The notes below the pieces were generated by a model. It was not told the origin of the DNA and did no database searches. It worked only from the letters and a program-made list of their open reading frames with translations. Shown here one piece after another: positions 8,852 through 17,077 of a stretch of DNA of 64,000 nucleotides. The position numbers and the translations under genes were made by a program. This DNA is from Parvibaculum sp040390855 (GTDB lineage Bacteria > Pseudomonadota > Alphaproteobacteria > Parvibaculales > Parvibaculaceae). The stretch covers positions 15,718 to 79,717 of the forward strand of contig JAZJXO010000014.1 of the NCBI GenBank assembly GCA_040390855.1, read 5' to 3'. Numbering within the stretch: position 1 is the stretch's first letter; every line of letters begins with the position of its first letter.

Positions 8852-9520
8852 ATGAAATCCGCCGTCATCGTCTTTCCGGGATCGAACCGCGAGCGCGACA
8901 TGCTCAACGCGCTCGAAAAAATCACCGGCCAAAAACCCGTCGCCGTCTGGCACGCTGAAACCGAACTTCCCAAGGTCGATCTCGTCGTCCTGCCGGGCGG
9001 CTTTTCCTATGGCGACTATCTGCGCACCGGCGCCATTGCCGCGCGCGCGCCGATCATGGCCGACGTAAAAAAGAAATCGGACGCCGGGGTGCACATCATG
9101 GGCGTCTGCAACGGCTTCCAGATGCTCTGCGAAGCGGGCCTCCTGCCCGGCATTCTGATGCGCAACAACCATCTCAAATTCGTCTGCCGTCAGGTAAAAC
9201 TTGAAGTGGCGAACGCCAAGACGGCCTTCACGAACAAATACAAACAGGGCGAAGTCTGGCGTTGCCCTGTCGCGCATGGCGATGGCAATTACTTCACCGA
9301 TGCCGACACGCTCGCTCGCCTCGAAGGTGAAAACCGCGTCGTCTTCCGCTATGCCGAAGGCACAAACCCAAACGGTTCGCTCAACAACATTGCCGGCATC
9401 ATCAATGCCAAAGGCAACGTCATGGGCTTGATGCCGCATCCCGAAAACGAAATCGAAGCATTGAACGGCGGCACCGAAGGCCGCGCGCTCTTTGAAAGTC
9501 TGCTGGAGGCCGTAGCGTGA
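8852..9520 (+). CDS. purQ: FGAM synthase glutaminase subunit PurQ
   Basis: 222 residues; class I glutamine amidotransferase that supplies ammonia to PurL. The catalytic triad is visible: the cysteine in GVCNGFQML near residue 89, and His and Glu in LMPHPENEIE near 195-199. The stop overlaps the purL GTG start (GTGA), implying translational coupling. Confidence 0.97.
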   Translation: MKSAVIVFPGSNRERDMLNALEKITGQKPVAVWHAETELPKVDLVVLPGGFSYGDYLRTGAIAARAPIMADVKKKSDAGVHIMGVCNGFQMLCEAGLLPGILMRNNHLKFVCRQVKLEVANAKTAFTNKYKQGEVWRCPVAHGDGNYFTDADTLARLEGENRVVFRYAEGTNPNGSLNNIAGIINAKGNVMGLMPHPENEIEALNGGTEGRALFESLLEAVA

Positions 9521-11739
9521 TTGCCAACGACATTGAAATTACGCCGAAGCTCATTGCCGAACACGGCCTGAAGCCCGACGAATATCAGCGCATCCTCGAC
9601 CTCATCGGCCGCACACCGACGATCACCGAACTCGGCATTTTCTCGGCCATGTGGAACGAACATTGCTCCTACAAGTCGTCAAAGAAATGGCTGCGCACGC
9701 TGCCCACCACCGGACCCCGCGTCATTTGCGGCCCAGGCGAGAACGCAGGCGTTGTCGATATTGATGATGGTCAGGCGATCATCTTCAAAATGGAAAGCCA
9801 CAACCACCCGTCTTACATCGAGCCCTATCAGGGCGCGGCCACCGGCGTCGGCGGCATCCTGCGCGACGTCTTCACTATGGGCGCACGTCCCATCGCCGCC
9901 TTGAACGCCTTGCGCTTTGGCGCGCCCGAACATCCGCGCACGCGCCACGTCGTCTCCGGCGTCGTTGCCGGCGTCGGCGGCTATGGCAACAGCTTCGGCG
10001 TTCCGACCATCGGCGGCGAAGTGAACTTCGATGAAAGCTACAACGGCAACTGTCTGGTCAACGCCTTCGCGGCGGGCCTTGCCGATGCTGACAAGATTTT
10101 CTACTCCGAAGCCAAGGGCGTCGGCCTCCCCATCGTCTATCTCGGTTCAAAGACCGGTCGCGACGGTATTCACGGCGCGACAATGGCCTCTGCCGAATTT
10201 GATCAGGATACGGAAGAAAAACGCCCGACAGTCCAGATCGGCGACCCCTTCTCCGAAAAGCTCCTGCTCGAAGCCTGCCTTGAGCTGATGCAGACAGGTG
10301 CCGTTATCGCCATTCAGGACATGGGCGCGGCGGGGCTCACCTGCTCGGCGGTTGAAATGGGTGCCAAGGGCGACCTCGGAGTCGAACTCGATCTCGATCT
10401 CGTCCCCTGCCGCGAAAGCGGCATGACGGCCTACGAAATGATGCTGTCGGAATCTCAGGAGCGTATGCTCATGGTTCTCGACCCTGCCAAGGAAGCCGAA
10501 GCTCAGGCCGTCTTCCGCAAATGGGCGCTCGACTTCGCCGTCATCGGCAAGACGACCGACGATCTGCGCTTCCGCATTTTCCGTCACGGCGAATTGATGG
10601 CCGATTTGCCGATCAAGGAACTTGGCGATCAGGCACCGGAATATGATCGTCCTTGGGTTGCCACACCGAAGCCCAAAGCGCTCAACATCACAGACGTCGC
10701 CGCGCCGAACGACATCTCCGCGACACTCGTCAAGATTCTCGGCCTGCCCGACATGGCATCGCGTCGTTGGGTCTGGGAACAATACGATCATCTCATTCAG
10801 GGCAATACCGCCATCGGACCCGGCGGTGACGCTGCGGTCATCCGTATCGGTGACGGACCCAAGGCGCTCGCCTTCACGCTCGACGTGAGCCCGCGCTATT
10901 GCTTTGCCGATCCGCAGGAAGGCGGCAAACAGGCCGTCGCCGAATGCTGGCGCAACCTCAATGCCGTCGGTGCCGAACCCCTCGCCATCACCGACAATCT
11001 CAATTTCGGCAATCCCGAAAAGCCCGAAATCATGGGACAATTTGTCGGCTGCATTCAGGGCATCGGCGACGCCTGCCGCGCACTCGACTTCCCCGTCGTC
11101 TCCGGCAACGTCTCCCTCTACAACGAGACAAATGGCAAAGGCATTCTGCCCACCCCCGCCATCGGTGCCGTCGGCCTCCTGCCCGACATCTCGGTCCGCA
11201 CCACGGTCGCCTTCAAAGCTGAAGGCGAAGTGATCGTCGTGCTGGGCGAAACAAAAGGCCATCTCGGTCAGTCGATCTATGTCCGCGACATCGTGGGCCG
11301 CCGCAATGCCGACGCCCCGCCGCTGGTCGACCTCGCTGCCGAACGCCATAACGGCGAATTCATCCGCGCCGAAATCCGCGCCCGCAACGTCACGGCAGTC
11401 CATGACGTGTCCGACGGCGGCCTCCTGGTCGCCCTTGCCGAAATGGCCATGGCCGGTGGCATCGGTGCCAGTGTCGAAGCCGGTGCAGGCCTGGCCGCTC
11501 ATGCCTGGGCATTCGGCGAGGATCAGGGCCGTTATGTCGTCACCCTGCCCGCCTCCGGCCTCGATGCCTTTGTCGACCGTGCGGCGGAAGCCAATGTTCC
11601 CGCTTACGTCATCGGTGAAACAGGCGGCGCGGAATTGACACTCAAGGGCTCCTCTCCCATATCATTGGGGAGCCTCAAGACGGCGCATGAAGGCTGGTTC
11701 CCGACCTATATGGCCGGACCCAACCTTCTGGACACCTGA
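9517..11739 (+). CDS. purL: FGAM synthase subunit PurL
   Basis: 740 residues; the ATP-dependent synthase subunit converting FGAR to FGAM using ammonia from PurQ. The length fits the small PurL class that needs PurS and PurQ. Recognisable: SAMWNEHCSYKSSK near 46-59, KMESHNHPS near 90-98, the first ATP-binding GGxGGI region near 107-112, and DMGAAGLTCSAVEMG near 268. It starts with GTG at 9517, overlapping purQ by four bases, with a GGAGGC ribosome site inside purQ. Confidence 0.97.
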   Translation: MIANDIEITPKLIAEHGLKPDEYQRILDLIGRTPTITELGIFSAMWNEHCSYKSSKKWLRTLPTTGPRVICGPGENAGVVDIDDGQAIIFKMESHNHPSYIEPYQGAATGVGGILRDVFTMGARPIAALNALRFGAPEHPRTRHVVSGVVAGVGGYGNSFGVPTIGGEVNFDESYNGNCLVNAFAAGLADADKIFYSEAKGVGLPIVYLGSKTGRDGIHGATMASAEFDQDTEEKRPTVQIGDPFSEKLLLEACLELMQTGAVIAIQDMGAAGLTCSAVEMGAKGDLGVELDLDLVPCRESGMTAYEMMLSESQERMLMVLDPAKEAEAQAVFRKWALDFAVIGKTTDDLRFRIFRHGELMADLPIKELGDQAPEYDRPWVATPKPKALNITDVAAPNDISATLVKILGLPDMASRRWVWEQYDHLIQGNTAIGPGGDAAVIRIGDGPKALAFTLDVSPRYCFADPQEGGKQAVAECWRNLNAVGAEPLAITDNLNFGNPEKPEIMGQFVGCIQGIGDACRALDFPVVSGNVSLYNETNGKGILPTPAIGAVGLLPDISVRTTVAFKAEGEVIVVLGETKGHLGQSIYVRDIVGRRNADAPPLVDLAAERHNGEFIRAEIRARNVTAVHDVSDGGLLVALAEMAMAGGIGASVEAGAGLAAHAWAFGEDQGRYVVTLPASGLDAFVDRAAEANVPAYVIGETGGAELTLKGSSPISLGSLKTAHEGWFPTYMAGPNLLDT

Positions 11740-11757
11740 GAGGCGGAGAGACACGAC

Positions 11758-11994
11758 ATGGCAATGACAGCGGCAGACATCGAAACCCTCATCAAGGCGG
11801 CCCTGCCTGATGCGATCATCGACATCCGCGATCTGGCGGGCGACGGCGACCACTATGCCGCCAACGTCATCTCCGAAGCCTTCCGCGGCAAGACCCGCGT
11901 ACAGCAGCATCAACTGGTTTACAACGCGCTCAAGGGCGGCATGGGCACCGAGCTTCATGCGCTGGCATTGCAAACCTCCGCCCCGCAACCCTGA
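11758..11994 (+). CDS. BolA family protein
   Basis: 78 residues. BolA/IbaG-type fold: conserved GDGDHYAANVISEAFRGK around 29-46 and RVQQHQLVYNAL, with the histidine used for cluster sharing with monothiol glutaredoxins. GAGGCGGAGA precedes the ATG. It lies directly before the monothiol glutaredoxin, an arrangement widely seen because the two proteins bind one [2Fe-2S] cluster as a heterodimer. Confidence 0.93.
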   Translation: MAMTAADIETLIKAALPDAIIDIRDLAGDGDHYAANVISEAFRGKTRVQQHQLVYNALKGGMGTELHALALQTSAPQP

Positions 11995-12039
11995 TTTGAT
12001 TTTGTAAAGCCGCGCCGCTAGCGCGAAAGGATATTTGAT

Positions 12040-12375
12040 ATGAGCGAAAATCCGGTCTTCGACCGCATCCGCGACGAAGTGAACAGTCAGGACATCGTGC
12101 TCTTTATGAAAGGTACGCCCGTCTTCCCGCAATGCGGTTTCTCCAATGCCGTCGTGCAGGTGCTGACCTATCTCAACGTATCCTTCAAAGGCGTCAACGT
12201 CCTTGAAGACGGCGAAATCCGCGAAGGCATCAAACAGTTCTCCGACTGGCCGACAATCCCCCAGCTCTACGTCAAAGGCGAATTTGTCGGCGGCTGTGAC
12301 ATTGTCCGCGAAATGTTCGAGCAGGGTGAACTGCGTGAATATCTCGCCCAAAAAGGCATCGAAGCCGCCGCCTGA
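12040..12375 (+). CDS. grxD: Monothiol glutaredoxin (Grx4/Grx5 type)
   Basis: 111 residues. Active site CGFS in FPQCGFSNAVVQVL near residue 29, the family's iron-sulfur-cluster coordinating motif, plus the WPTIPQLYVKGEFVGGCDI region. Acts in Fe-S cluster delivery and iron sensing, most likely with the BolA protein encoded 45 bases upstream. Confidence 0.96.
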   Translation: MSENPVFDRIRDEVNSQDIVLFMKGTPVFPQCGFSNAVVQVLTYLNVSFKGVNVLEDGEIREGIKQFSDWPTIPQLYVKGEFVGGCDIVREMFEQGELREYLAQKGIEAAA

Positions 12376-12390
12376 CGAAAGCAAACGCAC

Positions 12391-13170
12391 ATGATCGGAC
12401 CATCAATGCCGGTCGTCTTTTTCGGCCACGGCAATCCGATGTATGCCATTGAGCCCAACGCCTATACGGCAGGTTGGGCTCAACTGGCGGCATCCTTCCC
12501 CCGTCCCAAAGCAATCCTTTGCATCTCGGCCCATTGGTACACGCAAGGCACCGGCATCACCGCGATGCCCGTGCCGCGCACCATCCACGACTTCGGTCGC
12601 TTTCCGCAGGCACTGTTCGACGTCCAGTATCCCGCCCCCGGCGACCCCGCCCTCGCCGCCCGCATCATTGATCTGCTGAAACCACTCGACATCGTCGCCG
12701 ACACCTCATGGGGCCTCGACCACGGCACATGGTCCGTCCTCGTCCATGCCTTTCCCAATGCCGACATCCCCGTCATCCAGTTGAGTATCGACGGCACAAA
12801 ACCCCACAGCTTCCATTACGAACTGGGCCAGCGCCTCGCCACTTTGCGCGACGAAGGCATCCTCATCATCGGCTCCGGCAACATCATTCACAATCTCTCG
12901 CTCATTAAATGGCAGGGAGACGGCGCGCCGTTCGACTGGGCGACGAGCTTCAACAATGCCGTGCGCGACCACATCACGCGCGGCGAGCACCCGCCCCTCA
13001 TCGACTACGAAACAATGGGCGAACCCGCGCTGCTCTCGATCCCCACGCCGGACCACTACCTGCCGCTGCTCTACATACTGGGCGCGATAAGACCCACGGA
13101 CACAGTGTCGTTCCCCATCGACGGCATCGACATGGGCTCCTTGAGTATGCTCTGCGTTCTTGCCGCATAA
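12391..13170 (+). CDS. DODA-type extradiol aromatic-ring-opening dioxygenase
   Basis: 259 residues of the class III extradiol/DODA family (E. coli YgiD relative). Metal-site histidines sit in FFGHGNPM near 14, SAHWY near 49, and WGLDHGTWSV near 111; GSGNIIHNL near 161 carries another conserved histidine. E. coli YgiD is a zinc-dependent DOPA 4,5-dioxygenase; the substrate here is unknown. It starts 15 bases after grxD, perhaps the last gene of the purL-bolA-grxD transcript, and ends at a shared terminator. Confidence 0.85.
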   Translation: MIGPSMPVVFFGHGNPMYAIEPNAYTAGWAQLAASFPRPKAILCISAHWYTQGTGITAMPVPRTIHDFGRFPQALFDVQYPAPGDPALAARIIDLLKPLDIVADTSWGLDHGTWSVLVHAFPNADIPVIQLSIDGTKPHSFHYELGQRLATLRDEGILIIGSGNIIHNLSLIKWQGDGAPFDWATSFNNAVRDHITRGEHPPLIDYETMGEPALLSIPTPDHYLPLLYILGAIRPTDTVSFPIDGIDMGSLSMLCVLAA

Positions 13171-13171
13171 C

Positions 13172-13202
13172 AAAAAAGGCCGCTCTTGCGAGCGGCCTTT
13201 CC
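13172..13202. terminator. Bidirectional terminator between the dioxygenase gene and rpsD
   Basis: AAAGGCCGCTC-TTGC-GAGCGGCCTTT perfect stem with A-run on the left and T-run on the right; it serves the convergent dioxygenase gene (+) and rpsD (-). Confidence 0.9.
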
Positions 13203-13224
13203 GTATATATAAACAGCGACAGAA

Positions 13225-13845
13225 CTAGCTGCGCGAATAAAATTCGACCACGAGGTTCGGTTCCATCTGCACAGGGTAAGGCACGTCGGCCGGAGCCGGA
13301 GCGCGGAGCAGTTTCGCCGTCATCTTGTTGTGATCGACTTCGATGTAATCAGGTGTGTCGCGTTCGGCGCTCTGCACGCTTTCGAGAACGATCGCGGCCT
13401 GCTTCGACTTTTCGCGCACTTCAACGACGTCGCCGTCTTTGAGACGGATCGAACCGATGTTCACGCGCTTGCCGTTGACGAGCACATGACCGTGATTGAT
13501 GAACTGACGTGCCGCGAAAACGGTCGGCACAAATTTCGCGCGGTAGACAACCGCGTCGAGACGACGTTCCAGCAGACCGATCAGGATGGCGCCCGTATCG
13601 CCGCGAAGGCGCGAGGCTTCCTTGTAGATGCCGTGGAAGGCTTTCTCGGAGATATTGCCGTAATAGCCCTTCAGCTTCTGCTTGGCGCGGAGCTGGACAC
13701 CGAAGTCCGACAGCTTGCCCTTGCGGCGCTGACCGTGCTGGCCGGGGCCATATTCACGCTTGTTGAGGGGGGATTTGGCACGGCCCCAGATGTTTTCGCC
13801 CATCCGGCGGTCGATTTTGAACTTGGCTTCAATGCGCTTTGTCAT
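13225..13845 (-). CDS. rpsD: 30S ribosomal protein S4
   Basis: 206 residues, normal S4 length. N-terminal S4 domain (KFKIDRRMGENIWGRA), then the S4 RNA-binding motif with the RQFINHGHVLVNGKRVNIGS stretch at 113-132. Early 30S assembly protein. Encoded alone, away from the alpha operon, as is usual in alphaproteobacteria. Confidence 0.98.
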   Translation of the reverse strand: MTKRIEAKFKIDRRMGENIWGRAKSPLNKREYGPGQHGQRRKGKLSDFGVQLRAKQKLKGYYGNISEKAFHGIYKEASRLRGDTGAILIGLLERRLDAVVYRAKFVPTVFAARQFINHGHVLVNGKRVNIGSIRLKDGDVVEVREKSKQAAIVLESVQSAERDTPDYIEVDHNKMTAKLLRAPAPADVPYPVQMEPNLVVEFYSRS

Positions 13846-13942
13846 CGCGGTTTCCTATAAAAAACAGTGGAAACGCGCCCTCCTTTGCCCTTTCGGGCCG
13901 ACAGGAACTCAGCGTTAGCGTCGCCGAACTCCACGGGTGCGT

Positions 13943-13980
13943 AAAACAAAAACAGCCCCCAGAAACGTATAAAGGGGGCC
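13943..13980 (-). terminator. Terminator downstream of trmJ
   Basis: On the minus strand GGCCCCC and GGGGGC pair around a TTTATACGTTTCT loop, followed by TGTTTTTGTTTT. It lies about 50 bases after the trmJ stop and upstream of rpsD. Confidence 0.8.
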
Positions 13981-14028
13981 GATTTCTGGCCGGTTTGTAG
14001 CCTGCGGGGCGGGCCTTGTCAAACCAGC

Positions 14029-14820
14029 TTAGGTCTCGTCAGGCGCGTCATATTTCGCCTTATCCCGCGTCAGCGAGGCCACTATCCCGCGAAAGGTCCG
14101 CACCTCCTGCTCGCTCATCCCCGCCCGTTGAAACAGGTTGCGGATATTACGGATCATCGAAGGCCGCTTCTCCGGCGGCTTCAAAAAGCCGAACCGATCC
14201 AGTTCGCGCTCCAGATGCCCGAAAAAGCCCAGAAGCTCCTCCTTCGTCGCCGGTCGTGAGCCCTGATAGTCCATCCGCTCGGCAGGGGTCTGGTCCGCGC
14301 CCTTGAACCACTCGTAGCCGATCAGCAACACGGCCTGAGCAAGATTGAGCGACGCAAAAGCCGGATTCACCGGCACCATCAGCGTAGCGTCCGCCAGCAC
14401 CACATCATCATTCGTCAGCCCCGTCCGCTCCGGCCCAAACAACACGCCTGCCTTGCCGCCTGCCGCGATCACCTCGCGCAGTTTTTTCGCCGCTGTTTCC
14501 GGCGTGAGAACCGGTTTCAGCATCTCGCGATGTCGCGCCGTTGTCGCAATCACAAAGTCGAGATCGGCAACCGCCTGTTCGGTCCGCTCATGCACAACCA
14601 CATTGTCGATCACTGCATCCGCCCCCGATGACACCGCGCGGGCACGATCATTGGGCCAGCCGTCACGCGGAGCCACCAGACGCATCTCTGTGAGCCCGAA
14701 ATTCAGCATAGCCCGCGCTGCCGTCCCGATATTCTCGCCCATCTGCGGCTCGACGAGAATCATGGCAGGCCCTGCTTCTGCGGGACTGAGTGCATTTTTA
14801 GTCTGATCGGTTCCGGCCAT
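14029..14820 (-). CDS. trmJ: tRNA (cytidine/uridine-2'-O-)-methyltransferase TrmJ
   Basis: 263 residues, SPOUT class (SpoU/TrmH superfamily). Motif 1 is in LVEPQMGENIGTAARAM near 23-38, motif 2 in VLFGPERTGLTND near 125-137, motif 3 in VPVNPAFASLNLAQAV near 150-165. The C-terminal region is typical of TrmJ, which methylates position 32 of the tRNA anticodon loop. Divergent from icd. Confidence 0.92.
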   Translation of the reverse strand: MAGTDQTKNALSPAEAGPAMILVEPQMGENIGTAARAMLNFGLTEMRLVAPRDGWPNDRARAVSSGADAVIDNVVVHERTEQAVADLDFVIATTARHREMLKPVLTPETAAKKLREVIAAGGKAGVLFGPERTGLTNDDVVLADATLMVPVNPAFASLNLAQAVLLIGYEWFKGADQTPAERMDYQGSRPATKEELLGFFGHLERELDRFGFLKPPEKRPSMIRNIRNLFQRAGMSEQEVRTFRGIVASLTRDKAKYDAPDET

Positions 14821-15002
14821 TGGTCACATTTCCGCTACGGCATAGATTAAGGCCGCTCAATAAGCGATCCCCTGCCTTTAATCAAATGGCAGGCAATGTT
14901 ATAGCTTGATCACTCCCCGTGCAGGCCGCATCGCGCCTGTTTCGCCAGCTAATATAGGAGCGCCGGTCCGCCCCGCTCCCGTCTCGAAGGGTTCATAGCT
15001 GC

Positions 15003-16226
15003 ATGTCCAAAATTAAAGTCAAAAATCCGGTCGTCGATCTCGATGGCGACGAAATGACCCGCATCATCTGGAAGATGATCAAGGACAAGCTGATCCTCCC
15101 CTTCCTCGACCTCGAAATCGACTATTACGACCTCGGCATGGAACATCGCGACGCTACCGACGACAAGGTGACCATCGACGCCGCCGAAGCGATCAAGCGC
15201 CACGGCGTCGGCATCAAATGCGCCACCATCACGCCGGACGAAGCCCGCGTAAAAGAATTCGGCCTCAAGAAAATGTGGAAATCGCCCAACGGCACCATCC
15301 GCAACATTCTCGATGGCACCGTCTTCCGCGAGCCCATCATCTGTCGCAACATTCCCCGCCTCGTGCCCGGCTGGACCGAACCCATCGTCATCGCCCGCCA
15401 CGCCTTCGGCGACCAGTACCGCGCCACTGACTTCCTCGTCCCCGGCAAAGGCAAACTGACAATCAAATGGGTGTCCGAAGACGGCAAGGAAACCATCGAA
15501 CACGACGTCTTCAACTTCCCCGCCGCCGGCGTTTCACTCTCGATGTACAATCTCGACGCCTCTATCAAAGACTTCGCCCGCGCCTGCTTGAAGTTCGGTC
15601 TCGACCGCAATTTCCCGGTCTATCTCTCGACCAAAAACACGATCCTCAAAGCCTATGACGGCCGCTTCAAGGACATCTTCCAGGGCGTCTATGAAAGCGA
15701 GTTCAAGGCCGAGTTCGACAAAAACAAAATCGTCTACGAACACCGCCTCATCGACGACATGGTCGCCTCGGCTTTGAAATGGTCCGGCGGGTATGTCTGG
15801 GCCTGCAAAAACTACGACGGCGACGTGCAGTCCGACAGCGTGGCGCAGGGGTTCGGCTCGCTGGGCCTTATGACCTCGGTGCTGCTGACACCCGACGGTC
15901 AGATCATGGAAGCCGAAGCCGCCCACGGCACGGTCACGCGCCACTACCGCCAGCACCAGCGCGGCGAACAGACGTCTACCAACTCAATCGCCTCGATATT
16001 TGCCTGGACGCGCGGCCTTGTCCACCGCGCCAAGCTCGATGGCAATCCCGAACTCGACAACTTCGCGCACACGCTCGAAAAAGTCTGCGTGTCGACAGTC
16101 GAGTCAGGCCACATGACAAAAGACCTCGCCCTCCTCGTCGGCTCCGAACAGAAATGGCTGACGACAGAAGGCTTCCTCGACAAAGTCGCCGAAAACCTGA
16201 TCAAGGCACTGGCAAAACAGGCGTGA
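15003..16226 (+). CDS. icd: NADP-dependent isocitrate dehydrogenase, eukaryotic-like type
   Basis: 407 residues. Oxidatively decarboxylates isocitrate to 2-oxoglutarate in the TCA cycle. Signature blocks: VDLDGDEMTRIIW at 11-23, SPNGTIRN near 95, the NYDGDVQSD metal-binding aspartates near 272, and EAAHGTVTRHYRQHQRGE with the NADP-selective histidine and arginines near 304-321. This is the subfamily II enzyme shared with mitochondria and most alphaproteobacteria, not the E. coli type. Confidence 0.97.
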   Translation: MSKIKVKNPVVDLDGDEMTRIIWKMIKDKLILPFLDLEIDYYDLGMEHRDATDDKVTIDAAEAIKRHGVGIKCATITPDEARVKEFGLKKMWKSPNGTIRNILDGTVFREPIICRNIPRLVPGWTEPIVIARHAFGDQYRATDFLVPGKGKLTIKWVSEDGKETIEHDVFNFPAAGVSLSMYNLDASIKDFARACLKFGLDRNFPVYLSTKNTILKAYDGRFKDIFQGVYESEFKAEFDKNKIVYEHRLIDDMVASALKWSGGYVWACKNYDGDVQSDSVAQGFGSLGLMTSVLLTPDGQIMEAEAAHGTVTRHYRQHQRGEQTSTNSIASIFAWTRGLVHRAKLDGNPELDNFAHTLEKVCVSTVESGHMTKDLALLVGSEQKWLTTEGFLDKVAENLIKALAKQA

Positions 16227-16231
16227 TTTTT

Positions 16232-16290
16232 TCCCCTCCCCCTCTCTTGTTCGCGTCTTGGCGCGAGCGGAAGAGGGTTGGGCGGGGGTG
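16232..16290. repeat. REP-like imperfect palindrome after icd
   Basis: Pyrimidine-rich left arm (CCCTCTCTTGTTCGCG) and purine-rich right arm (CGCGAGCGGAAGAGGG) pair imperfectly around TCTTGG, flanked by CCCCTCCCC and GGGCGGGG. The look is that of dispersed intergenic palindromes common in alphaproteobacterial genomes. It may also end icd transcription. Only one copy is in this window. Confidence 0.45.
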
Positions 16291-16383
16291 AATAAAGGCA
16301 GATGCCAGCCAGCCATTCCCGATCTTCCCCACCCGCTCATCACGTCCTATGCTCGCGGCAACATAAGTCGGAGAGCAAATGAT

Positions 16384-16896
16384 ATGCCTGCGGATGAAAC
16401 GATCTCCCACAAGAAAACCTTTTTCCAGCGCATCAGCCACTTCCTCATCATCGCCGCCTATCTCTGGCTTCTGATGTGCGTCTTCACGCTGCACAATGCG
16501 ATCCTGTTATCCGATTGGAATATCCTGGCCCATCTCGGCAATATCACATTCAAGGCGCTTCTCTTCGGCAAGTTCGTCCTCATTGCCGAACACCTGCATC
16601 TCGGCAAACGCGCCGAGCACTACGCGCTCATCTGGCCCATCACCATCAAGGCCGCGCTCTTCGCCATCACCATCATCGGCTTTGATTTGCTGGAGGAAAT
16701 GCTGGTCGAAGCCTTCCGCGGTGCGCCTGCCGCCACGTCCGGCGACATTTTTGCGCTCACCTCGCTACCGCAAATAGTCGCCCTCACCTTCATGGCCTTC
16801 ATCGCGCTGCGGCCCTTTTTCGCCATCAACGAACTCGGCCGCGTCCTCGGCAAAGACCACTTGCGTGAACTTTTTTTCAAGCCGCAGACCGAATAG
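16384..16896 (+). CDS. Four-helix membrane protein of unknown function
   Basis: 170 residues with four hydrophobic segments at about 18-40, 48-68, 78-100 and 122-145 and a charged C-terminus (KDHLRELFFKPQTE). Start 16384 is chosen because CGGAGAG ends eight bases upstream; the frame is open further left without a ribosome site. It is an inner-membrane protein with no recognised catalytic motif. It sits convergent to alaS, with the relic alaS tail between them. Confidence 0.6.
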   Translation: MPADETISHKKTFFQRISHFLIIAAYLWLLMCVFTLHNAILLSDWNILAHLGNITFKALLFGKFVLIAEHLHLGKRAEHYALIWPITIKAALFAITIIGFDLLEEMLVEAFRGAPAATSGDIFALTSLPQIVALTFMAFIALRPFFAINELGRVLGKDHLRELFFKPQTE

Positions 16897-16944
16897 TCCG
16901 TTCACCATCCGCAACGACCCGTCGAACACAGCATGAACATCCGC

Positions 16945-17004
16945 TCACGCCGCCGCCGACGTGAGCACCGCCTTGACGGCTTCAAATGCTGCGTCAGTCG
17001 TTGA
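16945..17004 (-). pseudogene. Relic second copy of the alaS 3' end
   Basis: Read on the minus strand this stretch encodes DAAFEAVKAVLTSAAA followed by TGA. The real AlaS ends DAALEAVKAALTSAAA followed by TGA about 130 bases upstream. Fourteen of sixteen residues match, and most base differences are at third codon positions, so the copy diverged as coding sequence rather than arising by recent slippage. There is no start and no matching frame before it. The spacer (17005-17077) is less GC-rich and unrelated to alaS. Confidence 0.75.
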
Positions 17005-17077
17005 CAAGCATTGATCCCAAATACGCTTTGCCGAAGCTAACAGTGTATCCGCCAATATTAGGCAACGAAAGTTTGTT

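Noticed and set aside
10147..11502. 451-codon open frame on the minus strand
   Set aside because: Shadow of purL; composition and His/Asp/Gly-rich translation are typical of antisense frames.
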